64,000 bases of DNA. Source: Anolis sagrei. Its lineage: Eukaryota > Chordata > Lepidosauria > Squamata > Anolidae. The stretch's first letter is position 1. Every line of letters begins with the position of its first letter. Below are positions 1-12,843 of this stretch, one piece after another. Location: assembly GCF_037176765.1 (NCBI RefSeq), contig NC_090023.1, positions 149,122,366 through 149,186,365 of the forward strand, given 5' to 3'. The notes beneath the pieces were generated by a model. It was given only the letters and a program-made list of their open reading frames with translations. It did no database searches and had not been told where the DNA came from. A program made the position numbers and the translations under genes.

Positions 1-1909
1 CCACACTCTTTATGAATTGCTAGTTTTATAAATGTACAATAAGAAAAGCCCTAGCAAGAGCATTTCATTAAACCCAATTACAATATTGGCTTAAGGAGCC
101 AAAACCAATACCCCAATTAGATTAATGCTTTAAACGACAAGGCCACAGATAGGCATGTGGAATACAAACCCTTCCAAGTTGAGAGTTTTTATAAACCTTG
201 TCTGTGCTTCTGCATCGAGTTTGAACCAAAATGTGCTCAGATTTTCCTTTAAGCACATTGGAAAAAATGTGGAATGCAAATTCAGGTAACAACTGCACTC
301 AGCTTTGTTTATGTGGGCAGCTCATGCATTCATTAATACCTTTCTGTTGAAAAAATATTGAAATAGTATCTGCAGAGGTGTTTGGGAATCCTCTTTTAAC
401 ACCCCTATTTTCATTTACTTCACTACGAATTTAGTGTGATGGATTTGGGACTAAATACTACAAACCTTAAATATAGCCAGCCAGGGATAAGATTGCATTG
501 CTAGTTACCATAGTAGTAGCCAAATGAAACCATTTATTTTATTTAGTTGCTCCTTCTTTTCAAGACAGCCCTTCCTAAGCACACTGCTTTATTTTTTTCC
601 GCCTTCCCTTTTACCCCACAGTGAAGGTTATCATACCTATGTCCTAATTATTCCATTTGTTCTTAAAATATCTGTTATTTTTTCCAAATACTTCCATAAT
701 ATTCTTAAACTATTTTTCTTCATCTATTGCTCTCTCTGCTCCTTTTTTCACTGCTCTTAATTTCTGCATGAAGCTTGAATGACAAACCCAGCCAGGGCAA
801 TATCTATCTTTTGTGATCGTTATTTTTGCGTACTGATCTTAGGGAGGTAATGTCAAGTGGGCAACAATCCTATAAAATGAAATTACTGTTTAAACTGTCC
901 AGAATCAAAAGTTGCTTTTGGAGAAGCATCTTGATCTCATCTTAATCCCCCAAATGCTATCTGAGAGGATTAGGGTTGCTCTGCTATTGATTTCAGCGAA
1001 AGTTAAGGGAATGTTTGAAGTAGTAACCTTTATACAGAGTTAACCTAAACGCAATGTGAATGAAATATCCCTTCTTTCCGCCTCCAGTTTCCAAAAAGGA
1101 AATTTTCCATTGGAGAAGATTTTGATGAGAACAAGGGTTGCAGGAAAAAGGAGGCCATCCCTTCTGTTCTGTCAGTGAAAATCTAGCTTTGGATATTGGA
1201 ATGTATCTTGAGTTCAGAATTACTCCATTCTAAGTAGACCTGTATAGCCTTATCTTACCAATTTTTCCTGTTGAAATAAATGGGTCTATCAAGTGGTTAA
1301 ATTTCCCTGGAACGTGTTGAGGAACATCTCAAAATATTATTTTTGACTAGGTTTCGTTCTCAGTGTTGCACAGGAGAATTATTAACCATAACCATAACGA
1401 CTGTTGAGTTTCAACTGTACTCGTACATGCAATGGCCTTGCCTTTCTCTTTGGTCATTCAAACATTTCGCGAGATGAATGTCAGTCTCTGCTGCCCTTGC
1501 CCTTCCAAACACACTACTTTATATAAATGAGGACCCCCAGGTGAATCCCATTTGTGTTGCATTACCTATGCGATATGTCTGGGAAATCCCAAATAACCAC
1601 TCTATTGAAAATTCATCTGCCTGTTTCTTGAACAATGAAATTACAGAGGAAGATTAGAAAGATAAAGACTTGGATGAATTATATTCACAAATTCAAACCC
1701 ATTAGCAAAGATATGAACAGACACAATTGCTTTGTGGGCACACTACAGTATTAATATAAGACTCACTGCTACTTGCACACGGAACAAAAATAATCTCAGA
1801 GTTTTGAACCCAGGGCAACTGACTATTGGTAAGCAAAAATATTGCTTTTACACATCACCACTAACAGACTATTGTAGTTTCTTTGAGTACCCTTTGGGAG
1901 ATAAAGTGG
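1..1909. other. intergenic, no gene recognised
   Basis: AT-rich single-copy-looking DNA. The longest open frames are short and have no recognisable domain or exon-like splice context. In other vertebrates a sphingomyelin-synthase-related gene (SAMD8) usually lies upstream of VDAC2, so part of this could be its 3' UTR, but nothing in the sequence proves it. Confidence 0.4.
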
Positions 1910-1948
<39 letters not shown>

Positions 1949-1949
1949 T
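1910..1949. repeat. (AAT)n microsatellite
   Basis: About 13 uninterrupted AAT units. They produce a false poly-asparagine open frame. Confidence 0.95.
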
Positions 1950-2469
1950 CTGAAAGACCTGTATCATGTTACATAGACCCTTGGAAATTTAGGGCAAGGA
2001 ATATTATTTGTATCTTTCTCAATCCTGTTACAATCTCCACTCCCACAAGAGTATAAATATGCTTTATACCTGAGACTTTAATATAATTGGGTACTACAAG
2101 GGCAGAGCTTTAGCACAGCAGCATTGGATCTTACTAATAGGAAGATAGGCAATGCGAAGCCTGGGTCGAAGTGAGAGCCCAAACTTCAGCCCAGCTTACT
2201 GTCCATCTACTCATAGCTATAAGCTGTGAGTAGAGATATTAGGCATTGTTTAAGCGGGAAAGTAATTCATGGCACCATAAAGGAAATATCAGAAAAATGC
2301 CGGTGATCAAAGGAATGAGGAAGTCTGTGATCAAGGACTCTTTATAGCACAGAGGATGGAGCAACAGCACTCCCTGTGGCCAGAATTGAACACAACCTCC
2401 AGGATGCCAAAGTTGGGAAAAATGCTGAGGTAATACCCCTATATGTTGTTTGTCCTGTCTGTTCAATGG

Positions 2470-2570
2470 CATTGAATGTGTGCTGTGTATGTGTTCTATG
2501 ATCTGTCCTGAGTCTCCTTCAGGATGAGAAGGGCGGAATATAAATGCTGTAAATGAATAAATAAATGCAT
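2470..2570 (+). mobile_element. 3' end of an L2/CR1-like LINE or dependent SINE
   Basis: Shows the lizard LINE 3' signature: a 'ctgagtctccttcagg' block, then 'gagaagggcgg' and 'atataaatg', ending in a short (AAAT)n tail. The same block recurs at about 11,262 and 36,330 on this strand and in reverse at 20,101, 53,709 and 63,129. Only the last ~100 bp are present, as expected from 5' truncation. Confidence 0.6.
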
Positions 2571-3721
2571 CCCAAGAAGAGGGTTTTATGCATGAAAGCT
2601 CATGCAACAAAAAACACCCAGTTAATTGTAAATGTGCTACTATCTTCTTTCTTTTCCCGCTCCCCCCCCCCTTTTTTTTATGTAGCAAGAGAGTAATACA
2701 CCCAGCTACATGTAAGAAATGAACAGGCAAAAACTAATAACTTCTAAAAACTTGTTTAAATGTTTCTGGAAATATGCTATGCTACTCCATTTGATATGAA
2801 AAAAGTAAGTGAATGTTATGTAGCCTGTTAAGACATTCCAAACATGCCTTTCAAATTTGGTGAAAATCAGCATTTGGGATGCCCTTATTCACCCAAAGTT
2901 AACCTTGGGTATACCACATACATTATGTGTAAAGTCATACCATCCCAAACATATCCTCCAAATTCAAAGTACATCCAGCCATTTTTACATGTTGCAGTAA
3001 GAAACATAACAATACAAAATGTGATTAGATATATGTATATATTCATTCCTTTGGGTGAAAAAAATCCATTCTCAGGTCCATCACATTTATATATGCCAGC
3101 GACAATTGTTACTTAACTCATGTATTTATATTTATTTAGCCTGTATTCGTTGCAAGATCTCTTCTGATCTACCTTTATATAAAAATGCCAAATATTTTAT
3201 AGCAGAAGAGAGGAGGGGAAAGTGAAAGACAGAAGCTGTGAGAAGAATATGTCCATAATCAAACTGATCATGCTGAAAAGGCTATTTAAGCAGGAATCTC
3301 TGAAATAACATGAAGTATTGAAACAGGGTAATTTGAATCCTTTCATGTCTCCATGCCATTTGCAGTTCAAATCTAGCACTAAGACTTTTAGTGCCAGGAT
3401 GACAATTTTCTGCAAAATCCCAGCTTCTGCAATTTAGGGATGGGCATTCAGGATTCTTGCCAGAGAACTCTAGAGCCTCACCAAAATACAAAACTCACGT
3501 TTCTGTAAGATGAAAGTGTGTCAGGTAAAGCTGAATCATGGTGCTATAACTGTGTAGTGAAAAAACAGCCAAGGTATTTTGGGAGACTGAAATGTTATTT
3601 CTTCTGCAAGAGACCTAGTGCCAACTATGTCAACTTTGGCATTGCAATTATGGGCTTAATTAAGTCCTCCACAGCCTCACAGATCCCTAGACTTGCTCAT
3701 CTTCTAGTGTTCTATATACCA
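2571..3721. other. intergenic, nothing recognised
   Basis: AT-rich DNA with no exon-like or repeat-like structure that I can identify, apart from a short C-run/T-run at about 2,660-2,680. Confidence 0.4.
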
Positions 3722-3842
3722 TATTATTGATTGTTTTATTGATGTTGCGTTTATTGATGTTTTGTCTGATGTATTTTGGGCTTGGCCTCATGTAAGCCAC
3801 ACCGAGTCCCTTGGGGAGATGGTAGCGGGGTACAAATAAAGC

Positions 3843-3886
<44 letters not shown>

Positions 3887-3887
3887 G
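3722..3887 (+). mobile_element. L2-like LINE 3' terminus with (ATT)n tail
   Basis: The segment carries 'gtaagccacaccgagtccc', then 'ggggagatggtagcggggtacaaataaa', the standard 3' UTR end of L2-clade LINEs. It is followed by about 14 ATT units that form the tail (3,844-3,887). It is strongly 5'-truncated. Confidence 0.75.
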
Positions 3888-4503
3888 TCAAAAATAACTA
3901 AAATTTATGCAGGACAAAGAGACTACATAGAATATATGAGCATAAGCCTGATCAGTCAGTCATATCCTCATGGCTCTTCTCATGTTCTGTGTTCTATTGA
4001 TTACTCTTTTCAAAACAATTCAGACTGTAGCCTTGGACAAATTTCCAAGGATGCCAATTATGTGTATATCTAGATAGGTGTGTCTAATATTACACTACAC
4101 AACTAATGTTCAAACATATATGGCCAATCCCCAAGTTACAAACAAGATAGGGTCTGTTGGTTCGTTTTTAAGTTGCACTTATTTGTAAACCGGATCAGGT
4201 CCAGCAAAAAGTGCACTCTGTAATTTGGCCAGACAACATGATCAATAGTAAGGAATTATGGGAACTGCAGTCCAAAAAATCTGGAGGGACACAGTTGCCA
4301 GCTCGTGTTCTACTGATAACCCACACACAGTTTCTTGTTGTTCCTTTCATGTCTTGCTTTAATTACAAGGTTACACTCGAAGTTACGGTTTATCTTTCCC
4401 ATCGTTAGAACACACTTTTTACAGTAAAACTATATTGACTGAAAATTAGCAACATGGTCACAGTATTTTAAAAGCACATTTTGCCAGTAAACAAAATAAG
4501 TAA
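3888..4503. other. intergenic, nothing recognised
   Basis: No exon-like frame or recognisable repeat. Confidence 0.4.
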
Positions 4504-4728
4504 TTGTTGAAGGCTTTCATAGCCAGAATCACTGGATTGCTGTGAGTTTTCAAGGTGGTATGGCCATGTTCCAGAATCATTCTCTCCTGATGTTTTGCCC
4601 ACATCTATGGCAGCTTTCTCCCACATCTATGGCAAGCATCCTCAGAGGTTGTGATCTCACAACTTCTGAGGATGCCTGCCATAGATGTGGGTGAATGCTT
4701 CTGGAACATGGCCACACAGCAACCCAAA
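4504..4728. mobile_element. degenerate Penelope-like foldback copy
   Basis: Starts with the terminal block 'ttgaaggctttcatagcc' and continues through 'tctcctgatgtt' and 'atctatggcaagcatcctcag'. It then reverses into 'ctgaggatgcctgccatagatg' and ends at 'gaacatggccacacagcaac'. It is two inverted arms of the same terminal repeat with almost no interior, diverged from the copies near 12.9 kb and 60.3 kb, so relatively old. Confidence 0.75.
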
Positions 4729-5930
4729 GTAAGTAGTATTTATTTCAGTTCAGATGTATAGGGTTTTTTTTTTCTACCACGAGGCTTTTAAGGACTTGAT
4801 TTCTCACTTTCATGTTGATATCAAGCAACAAAAAGAGAGAAAATACATGCTGAGATTACCAGTTTGTGACACATAGTTGCCCAGCCAGTCTTCAAAGCCA
4901 GAACGAGTTTTATCATAAATAACTATGCATTCCTTTTACTGTGCCAGGACTATGCAGTTCCACAGGAATGACTCATCTTCCTTTTAGCCAAAAACCATAG
5001 GAAATTCAGGACAGATGGAAATTTCTGATGGCTGAGAAGAAAGCTTTTAATCCTTTCCCCAAGCATACTTACCTAATTGAAGTAGGCAGCACTGTGTTTT
5101 AGAATAAGGAAATATTCCCTTTAGGGACATAGTCTTTTTATTTTAAGAACAAAACTGTGTTTTAGACAGCTCCTTGACAGCTCCATACTGTGGTGATAGA
5201 CACCAAGCCAAAGGGCAGCCATCCAGTCTTACCAGTAAGTCCACTTACTTCTGTCACCGTCTGTATTTTCTGCATTTCATTTTGTCCTGTCTTCACTGTT
5301 TAGATTACCCCGAAATCTTTGCTCTGATTACTAATAATTTCTTTGTATGTTCCATCCCTATCCCACTTTTTTCTTTAGTAAGCACAAGGCAGCATATGTG
5401 GCTGTTCTCCCTCCCTACTTTCTCTTCACAATAAGCAGGGTTGGTCTGGCTGATAGAGAATGACTGCTCCAAGGTCATCCAATGTGTTTCATAACTCAGA
5501 GGGGACTATAATGTGCTGTCATAAGTCAGGCGCCTGTTCACCACTTTAACGACCCCATTTAACAAGTATAGAAATAATGAAGCCTTTTACATGCATGTTT
5601 TGGACTACAGTTCCTAGAATTCATCACCATTGCGTGAGGCAGCTCAACAATATCTGGTGAACCACATGATTGCCACCCGTCATATAGGCTCTCTGCCTAA
5701 ACCTGTAACTCGGCATGTCACTTCATGCATTTGTCATTACAGACTTCAGCCTGCAAATAACAGCCTGCAAATAATATATCCTTGGTGAATTATGGTACTC
5801 ATTTGCTTGCATGTTGACTCCCCAGAAGGTAATAAATAAACATCGTCTTCTAATTTAATCTCCGTCTACACAAACTTCCTATTTAGGTGCTCTTCACCTT
5901 GCAAATTTGCTATAGATGGAAATGAGAATG
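4729..5930. other. intergenic, nothing recognised
   Basis: No exon-like frame, RNA gene or confident repeat. Confidence 0.4.
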
Positions 5931-6060
5931 CAGTGGACCCATGTATCTATTAGGATTTTTTCTAGGACCTACATGGATACCAAGATCCATGGAATGTGGT
6001 ATCTATTATATAGAATGGCGCAGTACAATGGTCCTTTATATAAATGGTAAACGGGTGCTG
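5931..6060 (+). mobile_element. pogo/Tigger-like DNA transposon fragment
   Basis: Begins 'cagtggaccc', followed by 'taggattttttctagg', 'ataccaagatccatgg' and 'aatggcgcagtacaatgg'. This layout resembles the ends of Tigger/MER2-type Tc1-mariner elements. A related copy starts at 36,468. Only one end is visible. Confidence 0.45.
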
Positions 6061-7062
6061 GGCAGAACCTGTGCAGTGGGAAAAAAACTATAGCAGAGTA
6101 TGCACTGAACAGGGTTGTGTTCACTGGCTACAAAATCAGGGGTTGCTTTTGAGAATTAAAAATATATTTTCAAGATATGGTTACTGGAAGACATGAATAC
6201 AGAACCTGTATTTATGTCTTCCAGCTGATTTACAACCCTCCTAACGTAACATATGCTAACATAAAACCAACATATAGACAAACATTTTGCACATACTATG
6301 GTCAAATGCTTTGCTGAATCATATGGTTTTAGTAGAGGTAGCATGAGTGGCCATTTTGAGAAGTATTGTATTACTGCCTGGTACATGAATCTGCCTAATC
6401 ATCTAGATGAAAGGTAGAATTTAATAGACTGTTTTTTTCCGCCTGCTCCTGTTCAACTGCTTTAGACTTTTCATTGTTATGCTGAGAAATAAAACATTTG
6501 CATATTCTAAATCTTCCTATACCCAGTTTCATTGGATATCTGAGTTGGATGACATGATCTGAGTATTTTCAATAGAACTTTGGGGATGGGGATAATTAAC
6601 TTTCCAGATTACTGATTTCATAGAAACCATTCTAAGGTATCTTAACTCCTAATTAAAATGCAGATAACTCAACACTTAATGCAATTAATTTATTTAGGTC
6701 ATTAGTAGTGCTGTGCGATTGATGAAATTTTTTTTCAAAACTCATTACAAAATTACGGGGTGCTGGCATTTCATTTCTAAAGTGTTTCTAAAGTAGCGTT
6801 AGTGAAAATTTCATTACTATAATGAGAATAACAACATTTCATTGGTTTTTCATTATAGCAATTGCTCAAGTGGGGAAATTTCAGGGTCTTTTTTCTCATT
6901 TTGACAGATATTTGAGGCGTAATGTGCTACAATGGTAGAACACATTTACCACTGTTAGCCCATCACATTTCAGAACATTTCACATATCCACAATTTTGGG
7001 GGGAATGTCCAAAGTTTTTATAAACATTTATAAACAAGATCCATCTCCTTGAATTTTCTATA
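6061..7062. other. intergenic; possible unnamed repeat at 6,705-6,900
   Basis: The stretch from about 6,705 has a rhythm of 'aaatttcatta' and 'cattacaaaattacgggg' motifs repeated in both orientations, suggesting an old interspersed repeat that I cannot name. The rest shows nothing identifiable. Confidence 0.3.
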
Positions 7063-7172
7063 CAGATTTTCTGGATTATATGGCAGTGTAGACTCAGATA
7101 ATTCAGTTCATTATCATAATTTGAATGATCTGCTTTGATAATCTGGATTATATGGCAGTGTAGAAGGGGCCC
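7063..7172. mobile_element. short palindromic MITE ('ggattatatggcagtgtag' family)
   Basis: Two copies of the 19-base motif 'ggattatatggcagtgtag' bracket a core containing 'gatctgctttgataatc'. The family recurs at 57,084, 57,240, 57,505, 58,753, 63,751 and 63,900. Each complete copy is self-complementary, with 'cttctacact' and 'agtgtagaag' ends. It is a non-autonomous foldback DNA element whose superfamily I cannot assign. Confidence 0.65.
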
Positions 7173-9107
7173 GAGCTGTTTCTGAGCACACCAAGACTGC
7201 AATGATTAGAGTCTCAGCCCAACCAGAATAGAAGCAAAACATGTTCTGCTGTTTAAGTTAAGCATAAAAAATACATGGTTCGGAACACTGGAAATGTCCT
7301 TCTAAAAAGTCAAGACATTGGCTCATCTAGTCCAGTGTTGTCTACACTGAGAGGAAGGAATGCCTTGTGATTCCAGATGGGACCATACTTAGAGATGGAT
7401 CTGAAGGATTTTCTTGCAAAAAATGTAATCTGCCAATGAATTAAAAAGCCCTTCCCTAACAGAATATGTAACCGAGGAGATTGGGCATTTGGAGGGTTCT
7501 CTCAAGCCTACAACAATTCTTCATCCATTCTCACAGTTAGTAAAGGATACCCCTTTGTCCAAGCTATCTGAGGTCCCATCAGAAGCTGGCCCTTGCCCTC
7601 ACAGGCTTAGTACTGCCACTTTTACTCTAGCAGGTACTACACCTTGTGGATCCCTGCTTATTGTACAGATATATAGAGCACAGGGGAAAGCAGTATGCCT
7701 TGGAGTGCTGCATCTTTAAGAAGTATGGAAAGAAGTATTTCAGGTGTGTTTTTACCACCAGAGTGCAGCAAGGATAGAAGTTAAGTTAAATAGTTTTTTC
7801 CCTCTGAGCAAATAGTTGCACTTCATTCTTAGATGAATTTGTTGGAAGTAAATCCCATTGACCTCAATGGGATGTATTTATAAACAAGAATGCATCTTGA
7901 TGTTATGTTTATTTACTCAGGAGTAAGTTGCCATCGAGTTTAAGAGGACACTCTCAGATACTTACATACTACACAGGATCTCCCTGAGGATCTGGCAGAA
8001 TTAAAGCAGAAACTTCCATTCTGTAAAGCCAAACAATGTTTGGGCTTGTACAAGAGTAACCTGATACCCTGAAGTCCAGATACAATGTTTGGGTTTGTAC
8101 AAGGGCAACCTGATACCATACAGTCTATTCTTACTTTGACGAAACTCCTACTGAGCTCAATATAATACTTTCATGTAAGTGATCTAGGAGAAATTTTAAG
8201 TTCTGTCATTTTAAAAACTTAACCATCCCAGGGCTATATAAACGGCAAGATACAGGTATTTGTTACTTAAGTCATAGCTTTCCTTTGTTCAATTACAACA
8301 GTCCCCTTAATCTTTTTGTTAAGACAGGGGGAGTAGAGTATATCTTCCTCACTACAATAGGGCAGTAAAGTGCTAAAGTCTATCAGTTTAGCAGGCTTTG
8401 TGGCTTCAGTCACGTCAGGAGTTGCTGAAGAAACTGAACCCCTGTGCTATTTTTTCTCATGTCGGAGAACCTACCTTTCTTTATGTCGGAGGGTGGAAAA
8501 ACAGAAATGATAGAAGAAAAGAAAAAGAAGAAGAAAAAGAAAGGACATAAACATACAGGTAAAGATGAATGTAATGGAAAATTTCATTCTCTTTCTCAAA
8601 TTGCAGGATTGACTCGGTGTGGGAGAGTGAGTGAATGAGAAATAAGATGGGGTGGGTACCTGAGGCATTTTGGAGGGCTTTGGTGTTAGTAAAGGGCTGT
8701 GCTCTCCACATTTTGTAGGGAGGTTGGAAAGAGTGTGAGAAAACCTGTGGTGGGGTGTAGACCTCTCTGACTTTCCCAAAAGCCCCTACCATGGGTATGT
8801 CACCTGGGACGCACTCATATGCCACAATGGGCAATCTTGATACTGTCTGAACCTCATTTAGTTTAGTCACTGATTGGAACTGTATTACGATCACCTGCAT
8901 ACTTCTAAAACACATAAAAGAAAAAATACACACTATGAAGCATCAACTGCTTTTGCGACTGAGAATACCACTCCTAAATAAATGATATATCCTAAACATG
9001 CTTAATGAGATGTAAGTTCCATTGGTTCAATGATTAGCCAGTGATTTAATTCAATTGAGAAACTTTCCACAGAGTTGCAGCCTAACGTTTCACAATACAT
9101 GATTTGA
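7173..9107. other. intergenic, nothing recognised
   Basis: Contains an A/G-rich tract (about 8,515-8,548) and an imperfect local duplication of 'acaatgtttggg(c/t)ttgtacaag' (about 8,032-8,103). No coding exon or known repeat identified. Confidence 0.4.
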
Positions 9108-9515
9108 AAGCCAAACTCTACGAGGAGCTGTTTAGGGAGCTGGGTATGTTAAGCTTGGAGAAGAAAAGGCTGACAAAGGACATAATAGACATGTTTAAAT
9201 ATTCCACCTAAACATGAGGAAAACATCTTAATGTGAAGAAAAGTTAAACCAGTGGTTCTCAACCTGTGGGTCCCCAGCTGTTTTGGCCTACAACTCCTAG
9301 AAATCCCAGCCAGCTTACCAGTTGTTAGGATTTCTGGTAGTTGAAGGCCAATACACCTGGGGACCCTCCCTCACAGGGTGGAGGAATCTCCTTCCCAGGA
9401 GGTTTTGAAGCAGAAACTGGATGGCCATCAGTTGAAGGTACTTTTGAGTGTTCTTGCATGGTAGCAGTTTGGACTGGATGACCCTTCTAGTCCCTTACAA
9501 CTCTATGATTCAATT
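9108..9515 (+). mobile_element. CR1 LINE 3' fragment interrupted by a hAT foldback
   Basis: The CR1 3' region is recognisable from 'gaggagctgtttagggagctgggtatg', 'cacctaaacatgagg', 'ggttttgaagcagaaactggatggccatc' and 'ggatgacccttctagtcccttacaactctatgatt'. The run is broken at about 9,250-9,366 by a foldback element, so CR1 is the older insertion. Confidence 0.75.
9250..9366. mobile_element. hAT-type foldback element (family A), right end lost
   Basis: Starts 'cagtggttctcaacctgtgg', proceeds to 'acaactcctagaaatccc' and then its complement 'ggatttctggtagttgaagg', ending at 'acacctggggaccc' without the expected terminal 'gagaaccactg'. Inserted into CR1. Confidence 0.75.
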
Positions 9516-11261
9516 ATTCTTTAAATTTTTATTTGGCCAAAAGTTTGAAACACATGACACACAAAGTTATAAAGTGAACTTTAAAGGGATAGTTTAAAGT
9601 AGGAAATCTGTGGTCGGTTTTGCTTAACCCTTTCTCATCTCACTATAATATTTGCATAATATGCCATCATTCAGGAAGTATAACATGAAAATCCTAGCTC
9701 CATAGACCTATTTTCTAACCTTATCCAATTTGCTTTGTTTCCCTTGATGGATAAATAAAGGGGTTCCTATGTTAAGACAGCACTAATTTAACTCCCCCAT
9801 GTTTCAAGTCACTTCAGATCTTTTTCACATCTCAAGCAAACTTGAGATGTGAAATGTGACTCTCCCCATCCAGCCATCGATCCATCCATCCATCTATCTA
9901 TCTTCTCTCCTACTTTTTAACTTTTAAGTGTCCAAGTTTCAGTCTCCTTCTCCAATTCTGTCTTTTTTGACACCCCTCCCCATATTTTATTCCGTTTTGA
10001 TGGCAATTGCTGGTGAAACTGAAGGTGTACGAGGCACCTTGCTGCAACCTGCTCACTCTCTCTCCATCACATGGAGGCATTGGGACAAGGCACATTGGTG
10101 CCCTGTCCCTGCCTCCATCAGATGGGAGAAAGGCATGAAAAATGTGGGTAGCTGCACTTGAGCTACCCAAAACACAAATTACCTCCCGCTGTTGTTGGTG
10201 AGGAAGTGTCTTGCAATGCTTCCTCACCACTTTGGCCACCAATGTGGGGGGGAGTCATGGCTTGCATCATGTGATGGTGCTTGGCAGGCCCCATCCCTGA
10301 AGAGGACCAAGGAGCTAAAAGAACCTTGTGTGATGAGGTAGTTTCAAAGCAAATTGCAAAAATTGTTTATACTGAGTAAACTGAACGGGTGGGAGTGGAA
10401 TTAGGTAAAAGCAATCAATCTTAACTTATATTACTCCTCATGAAATAGCTTGAAATAGCTTGTGCTACCTTTACCACACACGTTACTTGGTCACATGTGT
10501 TTTGTGAAATGCTAAAGAGTACTTGGCAGATGCTGCGCACTGAGGTTGGGTATAAGACATGGTCCTCAGAGCAGGAACCAACTACACCTACCAACAAGGA
10601 CACTTCAGGCTCATTTCAGTGACTGAGAGGAATGGAGCCCATCACATGACGTTGAACTACTTCCGGTTGTCATGTGTTCCCATCTCTAACTGAAATGAGC
10701 ATGAAGGAGGGAGTTCCCTCCAGGGGTGAGTAATCGTCTTGTGAGCTGCTACTGCAATTTGATCCTCTCTTTAAAACAAAAAACACGTGGGATGGGAAGT
10801 ATCCTTCCCTGTTTTGGTTCGTTGCTGCAAACAGAGAGCAGTGTTTGACTGGGGAGAATCAGCAGATTAAAGAGAGAAAGATAAAAGAGGTTTTTCGGCT
10901 GATAGAGAATGGGGAAAGCAGGGAGGACATGACAAGCCTTCCCCATGTGATGAATGTGAAGGCGGGCAACGTGGGGTCAAGAATGCTTCAAGAAAACAGT
11001 GGGATGGGAAGCAGTAAAAGTTTCACAGAGCGATTTGCATTCAAAAAGCGTTTTTCCCATCGCTATGGGGACAGACCCCCACGCTTCTCTACAAATCCGT
11101 AAGTCCATGTGATGAAGTCCCTAGTTTGCGTGTAATATCCTTCCTTTCAAGGTCTAAATATGCCTCATATTCCTTTGCTGGTTGGGATGAATAGTGTCGC
11201 TCCTGGACAGAATCTATAATCTATCAAGAGTGCAGACACAGTTTGTATCTAGAGATACAAA
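9516..11261. other. intergenic; inverted pair at 10,610-10,702
   Basis: An inverted pair 'gctcatttcagt' (10,610-10,622) and 'actgaaatgagc' (10,690-10,701) surrounds 'cccatcacatgacg..tacttccgg'. Similar wording ('ccatcacatgatg..acttctggtgg') appears at about 38,050, so this may be an unnamed repeat. An 85-codon open frame at 10,845 has no recognisable domain and I do not call it a gene. Confidence 0.35.
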
Positions 11262-11328
11262 CTGTTGTTGTGAACCGCTGTGAGTTGCCTTCGGGCTGAG
11301 AACAGCGGTATATAAGTAAGGTAAATAA

Positions 11329-11359
<31 letters not shown>

Positions 11360-11362
11360 ATA
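11262..11362 (+). mobile_element. LINE/SINE 3' end with (TAAA)n tail
   Basis: Contains 'gtgaaccgctgtgagttgcc', 'ttcgggctgagaacagcgg' and 'tatataagtaaggtaaataa', then about ten TAAA units. Same 3' family as the copies at 2,470 and 36,330. Confidence 0.6.
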
Positions 11363-12832
11363 GAGAGCCACATTTTCATTACTTGTATCAAGACTGCAAG
11401 ACAAAACAAAATGCAAGATTTTAAAATAGAGATGCAATCTTGGCACAATAAACAAACATATTATCACGTGCTGGTATATATAATAGCCCCTTTTACTAGA
11501 TCTAACAAACATGTGGAGTATGTATTTTATTTTTAAAAAATATTTGCCTCTCTTTTTGAGCGTTTTCATAGAATTTTATTATTTCAGTTCAAGACTGCAA
11601 AGGCTGATAACTCTAGTCAATAGGGTTTTGGCTTTATGTTTTGTCTGGCAGATGCCTGCTAAGCTGGTATTATGTAATGATTTTGCTGACTGAGGGCTTC
11701 TGCCAGTCCCTCTGTCTAATCTCTAAATGATGCCTGTGTTTTGGTTCTGTTCTATGACATTTCTGTGCATGTTTTTTAATGTCAGGATCCTAATAAATCG
11801 GTGTCCTATATATTTACCTTGGCCCAATTTGCCAGCTTCTTGACCTAGTATTCCTCTTGTGGTTACCTGGGGCGCTCTCACCTCTGAGCTTCTTTGAAGT
11901 GTTTGTATAATATGTTTCAACAATTTCAGCTTTTAATCTCAGAGCTGGCTATTAAACCCGCTATGACATCTGGTTAATGTTGTTGCCATTTTGTAAGGTA
12001 TTTTTCCAGCATCTTGATGTGGATTACAAAGCTTCAGCAGGCGTTCCTTTTTAAAAATTATATTGGTAGGGAAGTAGTGAGCTGGAACTCTGTCACTGGT
12101 CTTCCAGCTAATGACATAGAAAATATGTGACACATCTGTTGTAAACTCTGTACAAATGTACTAGTTGTAAAGGTCCTGTGTGGAATATTTCCTGGGTGGA
12201 GGTAGTGGTTTGCATTCCAATAGGATTGTACACTTTAATTATTTTTAAAACACTTGTGGTGGGTTTATGGCCCGTGCACCTCTCATTAGTATGCTCTATT
12301 TTGCTTCGAGTATGCACATATTCTCACACTTTTCTTTCCTAGTAAAGCAGGCCAACACAATTCTATAATTTACTACAATGAAATGCAGTCTGACGGGCTC
12401 CATAAACCTGTTTTAGCCACTTGCCCAGGGCTGCAAAAATTAGGAGGGTCAGGATACTAGCAACAGGATTGTTTGTAATGCATTAAATTTCTTAATGTTG
12501 TTATTTACATAGGCCTATTTCACAGGGCAGGTATGACAAAAATTATTTTACTGAGTAATAAAATGTACCATCTGTGATCCAACATGGACTGAAACATCCA
12601 GAAAAGAAATATTATAGCAGAACGTGTTCAATATTTTTAAACGGTATTGGGGAGAGGAAAAGGATAAATCAGGGAGGTTGGGGAGGGGGTAGAAGGGGTA
12701 ATTTCGACTTCCAGTTGTCTCCGTATCTGGCTTCATAGTTTCTTTGGTTGATATTCGGAAGAGCAGCTAACCCTTTTCCAGTTGTAGTATTGTGTTATAT
12801 TAAATTGTATTCAATTATCACTATTACTTATC
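11363..12832. other. intergenic, nothing recognised
   Basis: AT-rich DNA with several short open frames, none with a domain or splice context. Confidence 0.4.
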
Positions 12833-12843
12833 ATCCATTTATA

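Noticed and set aside
1-1500. SAMD8 3' UTR
   Set aside because: Expected from synteny in other vertebrates but no coding sequence, orientation or poly(A) evidence ties it to this window.
1732-1953. Frame ending in a poly-Asn run
   Set aside because: The run is translation of the (AAT)n microsatellite.
8471-8933. Minus-strand frames of 102 and 150 codons
   Set aside because: Overlap an A/G-rich tract; low-complexity protein, no domain, no splice context.
10845-11102. 85-codon basic frame
   Set aside because: No recognisable family and lies beside an unnamed repeat.
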